Source: Truepera sp. (GTDB taxonomy: Bacteria > Deinococcota > Deinococci > Deinococcales > Trueperaceae). From it: a DNA stretch of 64,000 nt. The stretch is taken from assembly GCA_032027045.1 (NCBI GenBank), contig JAVSMU010000001.1, positions 746,599 to 810,598 on the forward strand, given 5' to 3'. The notes beneath the pieces were generated by a model. That model was given only the letters and a program-made list of their open reading frames with translations. It did not search any database and was not told the origin of the DNA. A program made the position numbers and the translations under genes. How positions within the stretch are numbered: position 1 is the first letter of the stretch; every line of letters starts with the position of its first letter. Below are positions 27,338-36,602 of this stretch, one piece after another.

Positions 27338-28597
27338 TCAGCGCTTGGCGCGCGAGTGGCGCGCGGGCCGGGAAGGCCCCAAGGCCCACAGGTGCGCGGG
27401 GTAGGAGAGCACGGCGAGCACCGCCAGGCCCAGGGCGAGGGGGAGCGGGCCCCTGTCCGCGAAGCTGGCGATGATGGTGCCGAGCGCGGTACCCAGCGAC
27501 AGTTGTGCGAACCCCATTAGCCCGGACGCCATGCCCGCGCGCCCCTGGTGCGGGTCGAGGGCGACTGTCGTCCCGTTACCGAGGGTCAGCGAGAAGGCGG
27601 CGAAGAACGCCATCAGGTTGATCACGAAGGATGGGAGCGTGACGACGCCGAGCACCACCTGCGCCAACAAGGCGAAGCTCGCGACCATGAAAGCGGGCAC
27701 CGCCATGCGTAGGATCTGGGCGGGGGCGTAGCGCCGCAGGAGCCACACGTTGAGCGGCTGGGCGAGGAAGGTGGTGGACGCCACCGCGGCGAACACCAGC
27801 GCGAAACCGCCCTCGCTCAGGCCGAAGTAGCCGATGTAGATCGCCGGTGCGGAGAGCAGGTAGCTCATCAGGCCCGCGTAGGCCAGGGCCATGAGGAGCA
27901 CCGTCCAGCCGGAGCGCGGGTCCGTGAAGATGAGGCGGGCGTTGCGCCAGATCCCTCCGAGCCTGAGGGCGTCGCGGTCGCGCTCCAGCACGGTCTCGGG
28001 GAGCACGAGCCACACGAGCAGCGCGAGCACCACGGCCACCAGCACCAAGAAGACGAAGATGGCCCGCCACTGGCCGATGCTTAGCAGCAGGGCACCCACG
28101 GCGGGCGCCAGTAGTGGCGCTGCCGCGAAGAAGATCATCGCGAACGACAGCATGCGCCCGAGTTCTCGGCCCTGGTACAGGTCGCGCAGCACCGCGCGCG
28201 AGAGTATGGGCCCGGAGGAGGCGCCCAGGCCCTGAACGAAGCGGCCGACCAGGAGCAGCGGAAGCGTCGGCGCGGCCCACGAGATGAGACCGCCGACGAG
28301 GTAGACCCCGAGCCCGAACAGCAGCACCGGCCTGCGCCCGAAGCGGTCGGCAAAAGAGCCGACGACCAGGTGCGGTATGGCGTAGCCCAGCATGAAAACG
28401 CTTACTACTAACTGGATGGCCGCGTCCGTCACGCCGAAGTGAGCGGCCATCGCGGGGAAGGCGGGCAACATGGCGTCCGTGGCGAGCGCGCTGACCGTCA
28501 TGAGCGCCCCCACGACCACCAGCAAGGTGAGTGGGGCCAGCTTGCGTTTACCGGCCGCCTTGCTGGTGCCCAACGCGGTGGTCTGGTCGCTGCTCAT
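27338..28597 (-). CDS. MFS drug exporter, Bcr/CflA-like
   Basis: 419 residues with 12 predicted membrane helices. The DHA1 features are present: [15 protein letters not shown] near helix 1, DRFGRRP in loop 2-3 and a helix-5 region ([14 protein letters not shown]) as in Bcr/CflA proteins. Proton-driven efflux of small molecules; substrate not predictable. GGAAGG SD before the ATG at 28597. It lies downstream of the tRNA terminator and shares no obvious promoter with era. Confidence 0.88.
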   Translation of the reverse strand: MSSDQTTALGTSKAAGKRKLAPLTLLVVVGALMTVSALATDAMLPAFPAMAAHFGVTDAAIQLVVSVFMLGYAIPHLVVGSFADRFGRRPVLLFGLGVYLVGGLISWAAPTLPLLLVGRFVQGLGASSGPILSRAVLRDLYQGRELGRMLSFAMIFFAAAPLLAPAVGALLLSIGQWRAIFVFLVLVAVVLALLVWLVLPETVLERDRDALRLGGIWRNARLIFTDPRSGWTVLLMALAYAGLMSYLLSAPAIYIGYFGLSEGGFALVFAAVASTTFLAQPLNVWLLRRYAPAQILRMAVPAFMVASFALLAQVVLGVVTLPSFVINLMAFFAAFSLTLGNGTTVALDPHQGRAGMASGLMGFAQLSLGTALGTIIASFADRGPLPLALGLAVLAVLSYPAHLWALGPSRPARHSRAKR

Positions 28598-28649
28598 GAG
28601 GCCTTCCCGGGTCGTCCTCGGTCGGTAGCCATCACCTTCCGAGGTCGTG

Positions 28650-28686
28650 AAAACGCACAGGACCACTGCTTAGGTGGCCCTGTGCG
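28650..28686 (-). terminator. Rho-independent terminator of tRNA-fMet
   Basis: Hairpin CGCACAGGRCCAC with a 7-nt loop (28654-28686), one internal mismatch, followed on the minus strand by TTTT (28650-28653). It starts 7 nt after the CCA end of the tRNA. Confidence 0.85.
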
Positions 28687-28692
28687 TGCGGT

Positions 28693-28769
<77 letters not shown>

Positions 28770-28820
28770 CCGATTTTGCCCGTTGGAAGCGGCCCGAGGA
28801 CCGCCGACGACGCAAAAGCA

Positions 28821-28850
28821 AGTCTACCCGTGAAGGCGCGGGCGTGTCAA
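28821..28850 (-). promoter_or_regulatory. tRNA-fMet promoter
   Basis: Minus strand TTGACA (28845-28850), 18-bp spacer, TAGACT (28821-28826). Initiation near 28814 gives a 5' leader of about 45 nt to be removed by RNase P. Confidence 0.75.
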
Positions 28851-28871
28851 CAAGGGCCGTAACGAAGGGCC

Positions 28872-29999
28872 TCACCCGAGCAGCAACGCCGACGCCAGGG
28901 CGAGGCAGTCCCTCGCCGTCACGCCCTCTTCACTCGCCAGGAGGTAAACGCTCTCCCAGCCGTCGGGCTGGAACTTGCCCTTGAAAGCGTACAGCCCCTC
29001 GAAGTCGTAAAAGCGTGAGCACCACCTAAGGGCGAGGCGCTCGGCCCTGAGTAGCCAGGCCGGCGCGTCGTCGGCGCCGGCGGCCGGCTCGGCGCGGCGA
29101 GCCAAAGGCGCCAGGCCCAGCGTGATCCGCGTGGAGTCCTCGCCCAACGCCCTTACGGCAGCGTCCAGCAGCAACTCGGTCGTCCCGTTGGGCGCGCGGG
29201 GGTGGCGCACCACCTTGTCGATGAGCCAGCCGTTGCGAAGGGGGATCGGTGCCGCCGTGAGGTAGCCCAACACGGTGGGGGCGGGACCCCTCGTCGGTGC
29301 ACCGCCGCCGGCTTGGGAAAAGGCCGCGTCCGCGGTGGCGAGGAACAACCGCTTGTCGTTCAGCGCCCCGGGCCCGGCCGCGTGAGGGTCGGAGTGGGCC
29401 AGGAAGCCCAGTAGGGGCAGTCGTTTCGAGGCGAGCCACGCGCGGTGGCAGGCAGTAAGGCCCGCCGCGAGCTCGGTACAAGCGAGCGCCTCGAGCACGT
29501 GTACCCCCTTGTTCATGGCGCGGTTGCGTTGCGCCCTCAACGACGAGTTGCCGTCGAAGCGTTGGCTCCATGACCGGACGGTCCAGGTGGGCTGCTTGCC
29601 GACCACGTGGGCAGCGTAGTTCCCCGACCCCTTCAGCCGGTCCTCGGCCAAGAAGTAACAGACTCTCTTGTGCCGTTTGCGCGACTCCTCTTCGAACTCC
29701 GCCGCCACGCTCGCGAGGCGCTCGCTGGCCGCGACCGGCGCACCCGCTACCAGGCGCACGCCGGCGAACTGTGCGTAGCCGACGACGGCGTCCCCGGCGG
29801 CGCTGAACCAGTGCCGCATGCCGCGGTCGAGCACCTGGTGCGAGGTTGAGTTCCAGCCGTGTTCGAGGACGAGTGACCTTGCGCGACGCAGCCGCGCTTC
29901 GGCGGCTGTGGCTGTTCGGGGGTTTCGGGGGCGCCGTAGCGACCGCCAGTGGGGTCGGTCGAGCATCGTGAGGGGAAGTGAACGTGAAAGAGGGCGCAC
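28872..29999 (-). CDS. DUF2156 / lysyl-phosphatidylglycerol synthase C-terminal-like acyltransferase
   Basis: 375 residues of tandem GNAT-like folds. The C-terminal signature RFYDFEGLYAFKGKF followed by a tryptophan and YLL matches the conserved FKxKF region of the MprF/LysX catalytic domain and DUF2156 proteins. No membrane helices are present, so it is a soluble stand-alone form. MprF relatives transfer an amino acid from aminoacyl-tRNA to a lipid; whether this protein does so is unknown. The start is uncertain: a GTG at 29999 or an ATG at 29966, neither with a clear SD. The adjacent gene is tRNA-fMet, which is not an obvious substrate. Confidence 0.75.
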   Translation of the reverse strand: MRPLSRSLPLTMLDRPHWRSLRRPRNPRTATAAEARLRRARSLVLEHGWNSTSHQVLDRGMRHWFSAAGDAVVGYAQFAGVRLVAGAPVAASERLASVAAEFEEESRKRHKRVCYFLAEDRLKGSGNYAAHVVGKQPTWTVRSWSQRFDGNSSLRAQRNRAMNKGVHVLEALACTELAAGLTACHRAWLASKRLPLLGFLAHSDPHAAGPGALNDKRLFLATADAAFSQAGGGAPTRGPAPTVLGYLTAAPIPLRNGWLIDKVVRHPRAPNGTTELLLDAAVRALGEDSTRITLGLAPLARRAEPAAGADDAPAWLLRAERLALRWCSRFYDFEGLYAFKGKFQPDGWESVYLLASEEGVTARDCLALASALLLG

Positions 30000-30132
30000 C
30001 GGCGAAGGGTAACGCCGTTCGGCCCAAGGGCCCGTGACGCGGCGGGCGTACTGGGCAAGGTCGTCGGCGCGGCCGAGCGTTGCGTCGGAGCCGTCGGCGG
30101 AGCCGTGGAACCGTGCGTGGGCTTATGCGTGC

Positions 30133-30705
30133 CTAGAAGCCCGGCAGTGGGTCCTGGACCGTGCCGCGGGCGGTGGAAAGGCGTTCGCGCTCGAGCAGCG
30201 CCCGCTTCCGGCCGACACCCCAGCGGTACCCCCGGAGGCCGCCGTCCTTGCCGATCACGCGGTGGCACGGCACGAGGACCGCCACCGGGTTCGCGCCGCA
30301 CGCGGCCGCCACTGCCCTTACCGCACTGCCAGAACCGATGCGCCGCGCGAGTTCCGAGTAGGTCACCCGCTCGCCCGGCGCCACCTGCTGCAGGGCCCGC
30401 CACACGCGCAGTTGGAACGAAGTGCCTTGCAGGTCGAGGGGCAAACCGGGCTCGGTCGAGGGATCTTCCAGGACGGCCCTCACGCGGGCAGCGATGCCGG
30501 ACGCGATGCCGGACGCGACGCCGCTAGGGTCCACCTGGCCGGCGTCGGCCCGCTCGGCCTCGGGGTAACGGGCGCGGAGCTCTTGGGTGAGTGGCCCCGG
30601 CGCATCGCTCAAGGTCAGCGCGCAGATGCCCCGTTCGGTCGTAGCAACGAGGAAGCTGCCCAGCCAACACTCGCCCGTGCTGAAGCGAACCGGAGACGGT
30701 GTCAT
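30133..30705 (-). CDS. ogt: O6-alkylguanine-DNA alkyltransferase (methylated-DNA:cysteine methyltransferase)
   Basis: 190 residues. The suicide cysteine is C147 in VLVPCHRVIG; the HTH with the arginine finger is SAVRAVAAACGANP and the C-terminal GYRWGVGRKRALLERE is intact. It repairs O6-methylguanine by direct transfer to itself. The ATG at 30705 overlaps the stop of the upstream pentapeptide-repeat gene as ATGA. A 12-bp in-frame tandem repeat (30491-30522) adds GVASGIASGI-like residues to the linker between the N-terminal and catalytic domains. Confidence 0.95.
   Translation of the reverse strand: MTPSPVRFSTGECWLGSFLVATTERGICALTLSDAPGPLTQELRARYPEAERADAGQVDPSGVASGIASGIAARVRAVLEDPSTEPGLPLDLQGTSFQLRVWRALQQVAPGERVTYSELARRIGSGSAVRAVAAACGANPVAVLVPCHRVIGKDGGLRGYRWGVGRKRALLERERLSTARGTVQDPLPGF
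30491..30522 (+). repeat. 12-bp in-frame coding repeat in ogt
   Basis: GCGATGCCGGAC occurs twice and a diverged third copy follows. It encodes repeated ASGI-type residues in the inter-domain linker and keeps the frame. Confidence 0.8.
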
Positions 30706-31310
30706 TCGATTATCAACCCGACGGCGAGGAGAACCCCGGCCGCCTCGGGCAGCGAGACCCGTGCGCCACGAAGGTTGTTGTCCAGGGGCGACAGCACGTA
30801 GTTGCGCGACGTGCGCAGGTCGGCGCCGGAGAGGTCGTTGCGGGCGAACGTGCAGCGCGCGAAGTCGGTGGCGCTGAAGTCGACGCCGTTGAGTTGGCAA
30901 CCGAGGAACTCGGCCTCCCAGGCCCTGCAGGCAACGAACGCACAGGCGGTGAGATCCATGTTCCGGAAGGAACAGAAGCTCAGGTCGCAGCCCTCGAAGG
31001 AGGCGTCCGGGACGAGCGGCAACTGGTTGAGGAACTCGAAGCGGACGCCGCTCAGACGGCAGGTGTCGAAGTGTACGGCGCTGAAGGCCGCGTCCGTCAG
31101 GTCGATCATGCCTAGCTCGCAGCCTTCGAAGCGGCAGTCGGAAAGCTGGGAGTCCTTCAGCGACGCGCCGGTCAGGTCGCAGCGGACGAAGGTGCAGCCG
31201 GAGACTATGGCGCCCGCCAGGTTCAGGTCGTCAGCGGTCAGGCCCTCGAACCTCACAGCGGTATGCCGGGTTGCATGCGAGTAGTCGTGCGCCCGGGACC
31301 TACGGGTCAC
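30702..31310 (-). CDS. Pentapeptide-repeat protein, Qnr/McbG-like size and C-terminus
   Basis: 202 residues. From about residue 20 to 165 the A(D/N)LXX pattern recurs (DLTGASLKDSQLSDCRF, CDLSFCSFRNMDLTAC), predicting a right-handed quadrilateral beta-helix. The C-terminal LSPLDNNLRGARVSLPEA matches the capping region of Qnr/McbG-type proteins, which mimic DNA and protect gyrase from quinolones or microcin B17. Function here is inferred from shape only. GTG start without a clear SD; a 10-codon upstream frame with a perfect AGGAGG overlaps it. Coupled by ATGA to ogt. Confidence 0.85.
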   Translation of the reverse strand: MTRRSRAHDYSHATRHTAVRFEGLTADDLNLAGAIVSGCTFVRCDLTGASLKDSQLSDCRFEGCELGMIDLTDAAFSAVHFDTCRLSGVRFEFLNQLPLVPDASFEGCDLSFCSFRNMDLTACAFVACRAWEAEFLGCQLNGVDFSATDFARCTFARNDLSGADLRTSRNYVLSPLDNNLRGARVSLPEAAGVLLAVGLIIE

Positions 31311-31332
31311 GGTGAGTTGGAAGGTGCGGCAT
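31300..31332 (-). CDS. Possible 10-residue leader peptide before the pentapeptide-repeat gene
   Basis: ATG at 31332 preceded by a perfect AGGAGG 6 nt upstream; it reads MPHLPTHRDP and stops inside the pentapeptide-repeat gene, in another frame. The pentapeptide-repeat GTG lacks an SD, so terminating ribosomes could reinitiate there. Confidence 0.25.
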   Translation of the reverse strand: MPHLPTHRDP

Positions 31333-31372
31333 TCTCGTCCTCCTGGGGCGACGGCAGTGCACCTGCCATTCT

Positions 31373-31404
31373 AGGCGCCGCACCCTTTCGTGGGTGCGGC
31401 GCCT
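31373..31404. terminator. Strong hairpin after the 81-aa gene
   Basis: Perfect 13-bp stem AGGCGCCGCACCC / GGGTGCGGCGCCT with a 6-nt loop. It begins 5 bp after the stop of the minus-strand 81-aa gene and separates that transcript from the pentapeptide-repeat gene. No T-run. Confidence 0.65.
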
Positions 31405-31409
31405 GAGCT

Positions 31410-31655
31410 TCAATGCGCCCTGCCGAGCCCGCCCCGGTGGACCCTTGGTCTCCCGAGGGCTGCCTTCCAGGCGGTGGCCGCGCGCGCTTCCATCTCGGCG
31501 AGCTCGGCCCGGACGGCTTCTAGCGCGGCCTCGCGAGCGCGTTCGCGGTGATGCGCCCTCACGGCCTTGAGTACGGAGTGGTGAGCGGCTCGAGCCCTAA
31601 GGTCGTCTACGCGCTCCAGGCCTGCGCGGAGTTTGGTGTGACTCAGATCGAACAT
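31410..31655 (-). CDS. 81-aa basic helical micro-protein
   Basis: ATG with GGGAGGG 9 nt upstream. The product (MFDLSHTKLRAGLERVDD) is rich in Arg, Ala and His and predicted to be one long amphipathic helix (AREAALEAVRAELAEMEARA), without cysteine or membrane segment. It could be a nucleic-acid- or protein-binding small protein; I know no family. It ends just before a strong hairpin and lies downstream of a 48-aa frame on the same transcript. Confidence 0.5.
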   Translation of the reverse strand: MFDLSHTKLRAGLERVDDLRARAAHHSVLKAVRAHHRERAREAALEAVRAELAEMEARAATAWKAALGRPRVHRGGLGRAH

Positions 31656-31718
31656 GTGGTTGCCCTCCCGGGGCGGGGTGGTCCTTGCGTGGGCAACCTC
31701 GGACTCGGCTTGGCCTCG

Positions 31719-31865
31719 TCAGCGGTTCGCCCGGTGGTGTAGTTCTCGGTGTTCTAGCTCGTGCGCGGTTTGTTGATTCAGGGGTTCCACGCTTCGAATG
31801 TGCGTGGTCGGAGCGTTGACTGCCCCTAACTCCATGACGTCACGCGCATAGGTGTTCGGTGCCAT
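31719..31865 (-). CDS. 48-aa micro-protein
   Basis: ATG at 31865 with GGAAGGAG 6-7 nt upstream. It starts MAPNTYARDVMELGAV and ends in a His/Arg-rich segment (HELEHRELHHRANR). No recognised family. The good SD, the position between a consensus promoter and the 81-aa gene, and a lack of overlap with other genes support it. Confidence 0.45.
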   Translation of the reverse strand: MAPNTYARDVMELGAVNAPTTHIRSVEPLNQQTAHELEHRELHHRANR

Positions 31866-32006
31866 GACTCTCCTTCCCGGTCCGGTTCTCGGCTTGGGTG
31901 GGGACTTGCGGGGCCAGGCGGCTCAGGCGCACCATAGCGGTGCGACGTGAGGCGCGGGCCTACGGTTTTTAGGGTTCCGTCGTTGGGCGGCGCTCGTGGC
32001 CCGGAC

Positions 32007-32084
32007 TCAGGCGCAGCGCGCGGCGAGGCCGATGGCGACCGGAACCGCCCAACGAACGGAAGTGCTTGCTCGTTCAGTTCTCAA
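32007..32084 (-). CDS. Possible 25-aa leader peptide
   Basis: TTG at 32084 preceded by AGGAGGTGA, an ideal anti-16S match, at suitable spacing. The frame reads MRTERASTSVRWAVPVAIG and stops at 32007. A GTG directly at the SD gives only a six-codon alternative. It is the first frame downstream of the consensus promoter at 32151-32179. Between it and the 48-aa gene (31866-32006) I see no other convincing gene. Confidence 0.3.
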   Translation of the reverse strand: MRTERASTSVRWAVPVAIGLAARCA

Positions 32085-32122
32085 TGTCGCTCACCTCCTC
32101 ACGTCTCGGGCTTGAGCCTCGA

Positions 32123-32146
32123 GCCTGGGAGTCTCGACTCCCAGGC
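32123..32146. repeat. Near-perfect palindrome in the leader of the micro-protein transcript
   Basis: GCCTGGGAGTC / GACTCCCAGGC arms of 11 bp separated by 2 bp. It lies at the expected transcription start and just ahead of the SD of the 25-aa frame, so it may be a 5' stem-loop or a dimeric operator. Confidence 0.85.
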
Positions 32147-32150
32147 GGGG

Positions 32151-32179
32151 ACATTAGCAGAGTGGAACCCGCTTGTCAA
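32151..32179 (-). promoter_or_regulatory. Near-consensus sigma-70-type promoter for the micro-protein transcript
   Basis: Minus strand TTGACA (32174-32179), 17-bp spacer, TAATGT (32151-32156). It is the best -35/-10 pair in the window and points into 32146-31373, where only small frames exist. Confidence 0.8.
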
Positions 32180-32209
32180 GCAAGCAAGCAAGCGGCGGCG
32201 GCAAGCAAG
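32177..32209 (+). repeat. Tetranucleotide microsatellite touching the -35 box
   Basis: Four CAAG units (32177-32192), three CGG units (32193-32201) and two more CAAG units (32202-32209). The first CAAG overlaps the -35 hexamer of the micro-protein promoter. Confidence 0.85.
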
Positions 32210-32323
32210 CAGCGCGGCGGAGGCGGCCCACGCCTCTCTACGGACCAGTCTTGAGTTGACACGGCGCCGGCCGCAGCAGCATGTCACGCCGCCAGCAGCT
32301 GCGGCAGCGGCTACGGCGCACGC

Positions 32324-33625
<1,302 letters not shown>

Positions 33626-33713
33626 GCGGGCCACCGCCTCGGGTCCAGCGGACGTTCGTTCATGGGAAGACTGTAGCGAATCGAGGGCCCTCGCGTACGT
33701 GCAGGTTGCCCCG

Positions 33714-35282
33714 TCAGGGGCGCTCGCGGAGCTCGGCCAGGGCGAGGCGCGCCTCGGCAGCCTCGTCCCAGGCGAGGGTCTCGGCGGCCCTCTCGAGCGT
33801 GCGCTCGTGGCCCTTGCCGGCGAGCAGGACCACGTCACCCGGCCGGGCGTGCCGTAGTGCCCAACGGATCGCTTCGCGCCGGTCCGGCACGAGAGCGAAG
33901 CCGTCGCCCTCCCGGGCGCCGGTGGTGGCGGCCCCGGAGGCGAGGGCCCTCAGGATCTGGCCGGTGTCCTCCGAGCGCGAGTCCTCCTCGGTGAACACGG
34001 CCAGGTCGGCGCCCAGCGCGGCCTCGCGGCCGATGGGCCGGCGCTTGCCGGGGTCTCGTTCGCCGGCGGCGCCGACCACGACGATGGTCCTGCCGCCGGG
34101 GCGCCTCACCGCCGCCAGCGCCTTCGCCAGGGCCGGCGCGGTGTGGGCGAAGTCGGCGATGACGGTTACCGGCTCCGCCTGCACGACCTGCATGCGCCCA
34201 GGCACGCCCGGGAAGCTCTCGAGGCGCTCCGCGGCCTCCCCCAGGGGAACGCCTTCCAGGTGCGCCGCCGCTACGGCGGCAGCGGCGTTCCAGGCGTTGA
34301 AGCCTCCGACCATGGGCAGGCGAACGGTTGCCAGCTCGCTGCCGAAGCTCAGCTCGAACTCGAGGCCGCCCTGCCGGGGCTTGACCTCGCCTATGCGCAC
34401 GTCGGCCTCGGCGGCCGAACCGTAGGTGAGCGCCTCGCGGCTCGCGGCCAGGAAGTAGGCATGATGTTCGTCGTCGAGGTTGACGACCGAGCGTCCTGCT
34501 CGTCGCACGAGGGTGGCCTTGGCCTCCCGGTACGCCTCCAGGCTGCCGTGGTGGTCGAGATGTTCCGGCGTCAGGTTGGTGAGGACGCCGGTGGCGTAGG
34601 CGACGGCGTCCAGGCGGTTGAGGGAGAAGCCATGCGAGCTCGACTCGAGCACCACGTGGCTGGCGCCGCCGCGCAGGAAACGCCCCAGCAGGGCCTGCAC
34701 CTCCGTGGCCTCAGGCGTCGTGAAGTGCCCCTCGAGGGGCTCGAGTGTGCGGTTGCCTACCTTCTTGATGCCCGCCGTGCTCAGTAGCGCCGCCTCGTGC
34801 CCCTGTGAGAGCAGCCAGTGGAGCAGGTAGCTCGTGGTGGTCTTGCCGTCCGTGCCGGTCACGCCCAGCACGCGGAGGTGCTCGGAGGGGCGGCGCTCGA
34901 GGGCGGCAGCGAGGTAGGGCAGAGCGCGGCGGGCATCTCGGACTTGCAGGTATGGCACAGTCAGCGTCACCGGGAGCGCGCCTAAGGGCACCTCGCCGAC
35001 GACCGCCACGGCGCCGGCGGCCACGGCGGCGGGGACGTGGGCGTGAGCGTCGACCTTGGCGCCGCGGCGCGCCACGAAGAGCGTGCCGGGCGTCACGAGC
35101 CGATGGTCCTGGGCCACGCGCGTGATCCAGGGGTTGGCGCCATCCAACCTGGATAGAGCGGTCAGTATAGCCGTAGGCCTTCCCGTTCCTGCCGGGAACA
35201 GTTCCGGAGCCGCGTCGACGGCGTCGGCGAACAGGTCGAGCAGCCGAAGGGGGGCGGCCGAGCCCGACTCCACTTCACTCAC
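33714..35282 (-). CDS. murE: UDP-N-acetylmuramoyl-tripeptide synthase (MurE)
   Basis: 522 residues of the Mur ligase family: N-terminal UDP-binding domain, ATP loop [29 protein letters not shown] and [12 protein letters not shown]. It adds the third amino acid to UDP-MurNAc-L-Ala-D-Glu. The DNPR motif that selects meso-diaminopimelate is replaced by TEEDSRSED, so a different diamino acid (L-ornithine is typical of Deinococcota walls) is likely. The GTG overlaps the upstream kinase stop as GTGA. No murF or mraY is adjacent. Confidence 0.93.
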   Translation of the reverse strand: MSEVESGSAAPLRLLDLFADAVDAAPELFPAGTGRPTAILTALSRLDGANPWITRVAQDHRLVTPGTLFVARRGAKVDAHAHVPAAVAAGAVAVVGEVPLGALPVTLTVPYLQVRDARRALPYLAAALERRPSEHLRVLGVTGTDGKTTTSYLLHWLLSQGHEAALLSTAGIKKVGNRTLEPLEGHFTTPEATEVQALLGRFLRGGASHVVLESSSHGFSLNRLDAVAYATGVLTNLTPEHLDHHGSLEAYREAKATLVRRAGRSVVNLDDEHHAYFLAASREALTYGSAAEADVRIGEVKPRQGGLEFELSFGSELATVRLPMVGGFNAWNAAAAVAAAHLEGVPLGEAAERLESFPGVPGRMQVVQAEPVTVIADFAHTAPALAKALAAVRRPGGRTIVVVGAAGERDPGKRRPIGREAALGADLAVFTEEDSRSEDTGQILRALASGAATTGAREGDGFALVPDRREAIRWALRHARPGDVVLLAGKGHERTLERAAETLAWDEAAEARLALAELRERP

Positions 35283-35917
35283 CCCACGACCGGCGCGCTC
35301 AGGCCACTTCGTTCGAGCAGGTCGAGGACCTTACGCAAGTCGCCCTGGTCGTTGACGAAGTCGAGGTCGTCGCCGGGGACCACCACAACCGGCGAGAGGC
35401 TGTAGTCCTCGATCCAGTTCTCGTAGAGGTCGTTCAACCGCTGCAGGTAGCCGTCGTCCATGGTCGCCTCGTAGGGGCGGCCGCGCTGGGCGATGTGCCG
35501 TTTGAGCGTCCCCAGGCTCGCCCTCAGGTAGATGAGCAGGTCGGGCGGCCTGAGCGCGGCCAGGACCGCGTGGTAGAGCGTGCGGTAAGAGGCGTGGTCG
35601 CGATCGTCCATGAGGCCGTCGTCGTGCAGCAGGCGCGCGAAGATGGCCGCGTCCTCGTACACGGTGCGGTCCTGGATAACGCGCCGCCCCGGGTTCACCT
35701 CGCGCAAGTGCTGCTTCAGTCGCGCCGCCAGGAAGAAGACCTGAGAGTGGAACGCGTAGCGCGGCATGTCGGCGTAGAAGTCCTCGAGGTACGGGTTCTG
35801 GTCCACGGCCTCGTAGACGGGCGCCAGGTGATAGCGCGCCGACAGGACCCTCGTCAGGCTCGACTTGCCGGCGCCGATGTTGCCGGCAACCGCCACGTAG
35901 ATGCCCCCGGCGCTCAC
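35279..35917 (-). CDS. Deoxynucleoside kinase (dGK/dAK type), copy A
   Basis: 212 residues. P-loop AVAGNIGAGKSS, the QVFFLAARLKQH segment and the DRTVYEDAAIFA ERS-like motif of the dCK/dGK family, then a lid with RGRPYE. It phosphorylates purine or pyrimidine deoxynucleosides for salvage. Its start overlaps the second kinase (GTGA), and its stop overlaps murE. Which copy prefers dG, dA or dC cannot be read from the sequence. Confidence 0.92.
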   Translation of the reverse strand: MSAGGIYVAVAGNIGAGKSSLTRVLSARYHLAPVYEAVDQNPYLEDFYADMPRYAFHSQVFFLAARLKQHLREVNPGRRVIQDRTVYEDAAIFARLLHDDGLMDDRDHASYRTLYHAVLAALRPPDLLIYLRASLGTLKRHIAQRGRPYEATMDDGYLQRLNDLYENWIEDYSLSPVVVVPGDDLDFVNDQGDLRKVLDLLERSGLSAPVVG

Positions 35918-36516
35918 TTTGCGCCCGCCCAGTCGCGGATCTCGGCCAGTAACCGCGCCCGCTGCTCCGCGTCGGTCACGAAGTCGATGGCGCCGGCGTC
36001 GACGACCCTCACGGGCGTGTGGGAGCGCGCGAAGAAGTCGTCGTAGGCGGCCGTGATGCGCCGCAAGTAACCGGCTTCGATCTCCGCCTCGAACGGGCGT
36101 CCACGCTTTGCGATCCGTTCCAGCAGTACCTCGGGCTGCGCCCGCAGGTAGACGACCAGATCGGGTAGCGGCAGGCGCGAGCGCAACTGTTCGAAGAGCT
36201 CACGGTAGAGCTGGAACTCGTCACCCGCGAGGGTGAGCGATGCGAAGAGGAAAGTCTTGTCGAACACGTAGTCGGCTACGGTATGGCTCTGGAAGAGCGG
36301 GGCCTGCGCCAACTCGGTATGCTGCCTGAAGCGAGACAGCAAGAAGAACGTCTCGGTCTGGAAAGCGTAGCGCTTCGGGTCCTCGTAGAAGCGCGGAAGG
36401 AACGGGTTCTCTTCGACGACCTCGACCACCAGCCGAGCGGGCAGGTCCTCCGCCAGGTAGCGCGCCAGGCTCGTCTTCCCAACGCCGATGGGTCCTTCCA
36501 CGACGATCGTTGCCAT
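35914..36516 (-). CDS. Deoxynucleoside kinase (dGK/dAK type), copy B
   Basis: 200 residues from the ATG at 36516 (MATIVVEGPIGVGKTS); an upstream ATG at 36540 adds MHGMLRHG and is less likely. P-loop EGPIGVGKTS, PKRYAFQTETFFLLSR and lid RGRPFE. About the same fold as copy A with clear divergence, so probably a different substrate; a heterodimer is possible, as known for paired kinases in Lactobacillus. First gene of the kinase-kinase-murE run. Confidence 0.92.
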   Translation of the reverse strand: MATIVVEGPIGVGKTSLARYLAEDLPARLVVEVVEENPFLPRFYEDPKRYAFQTETFFLLSRFRQHTELAQAPLFQSHTVADYVFDKTFLFASLTLAGDEFQLYRELFEQLRSRLPLPDLVVYLRAQPEVLLERIAKRGRPFEAEIEAGYLRRITAAYDDFFARSHTPVRVVDAGAIDFVTDAEQRARLLAEIRDWAGAK

Positions 36517-36585
36517 TCCGTGCCGGAGCATACCGTGCACCTATACGGCCCGCGGCACGTACCGGGACGGTCGGGGCGCGCGTGC

Positions 36586-36591
36586 TACAAT
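36586..36591 (+). promoter_or_regulatory. Extended -10 box of the CNNM/CorC gene
   Basis: TGCTACAAT; the ATG lies 11 nt downstream, giving an untranslated leader of about 5 nt at most. Confidence 0.55.
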
Positions 36592-36602
36592 CCCCCCAAC
36601 CG

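Noticed and set aside
30034..30801. 255-codon plus-strand frame opposite ogt
   Set aside because: Shadow of ogt and the pentapeptide-repeat gene; no start signal or motif.
31839..31935. Another small minus-strand frame starting at the ATG at 31935
   Set aside because: No SD, and it overlaps the better-supported 48-aa frame in a different register.
32177..32209. CRISPR-like array
   Set aside because: The repeats are 3-4 bp microsatellite units without spacers; no cas genes in the window.
32256..32261. TTGACA on the plus strand as a promoter
   Set aside because: No -10-like hexamer at 16-19 bp and no plus-strand gene downstream (deoA is on the minus strand).
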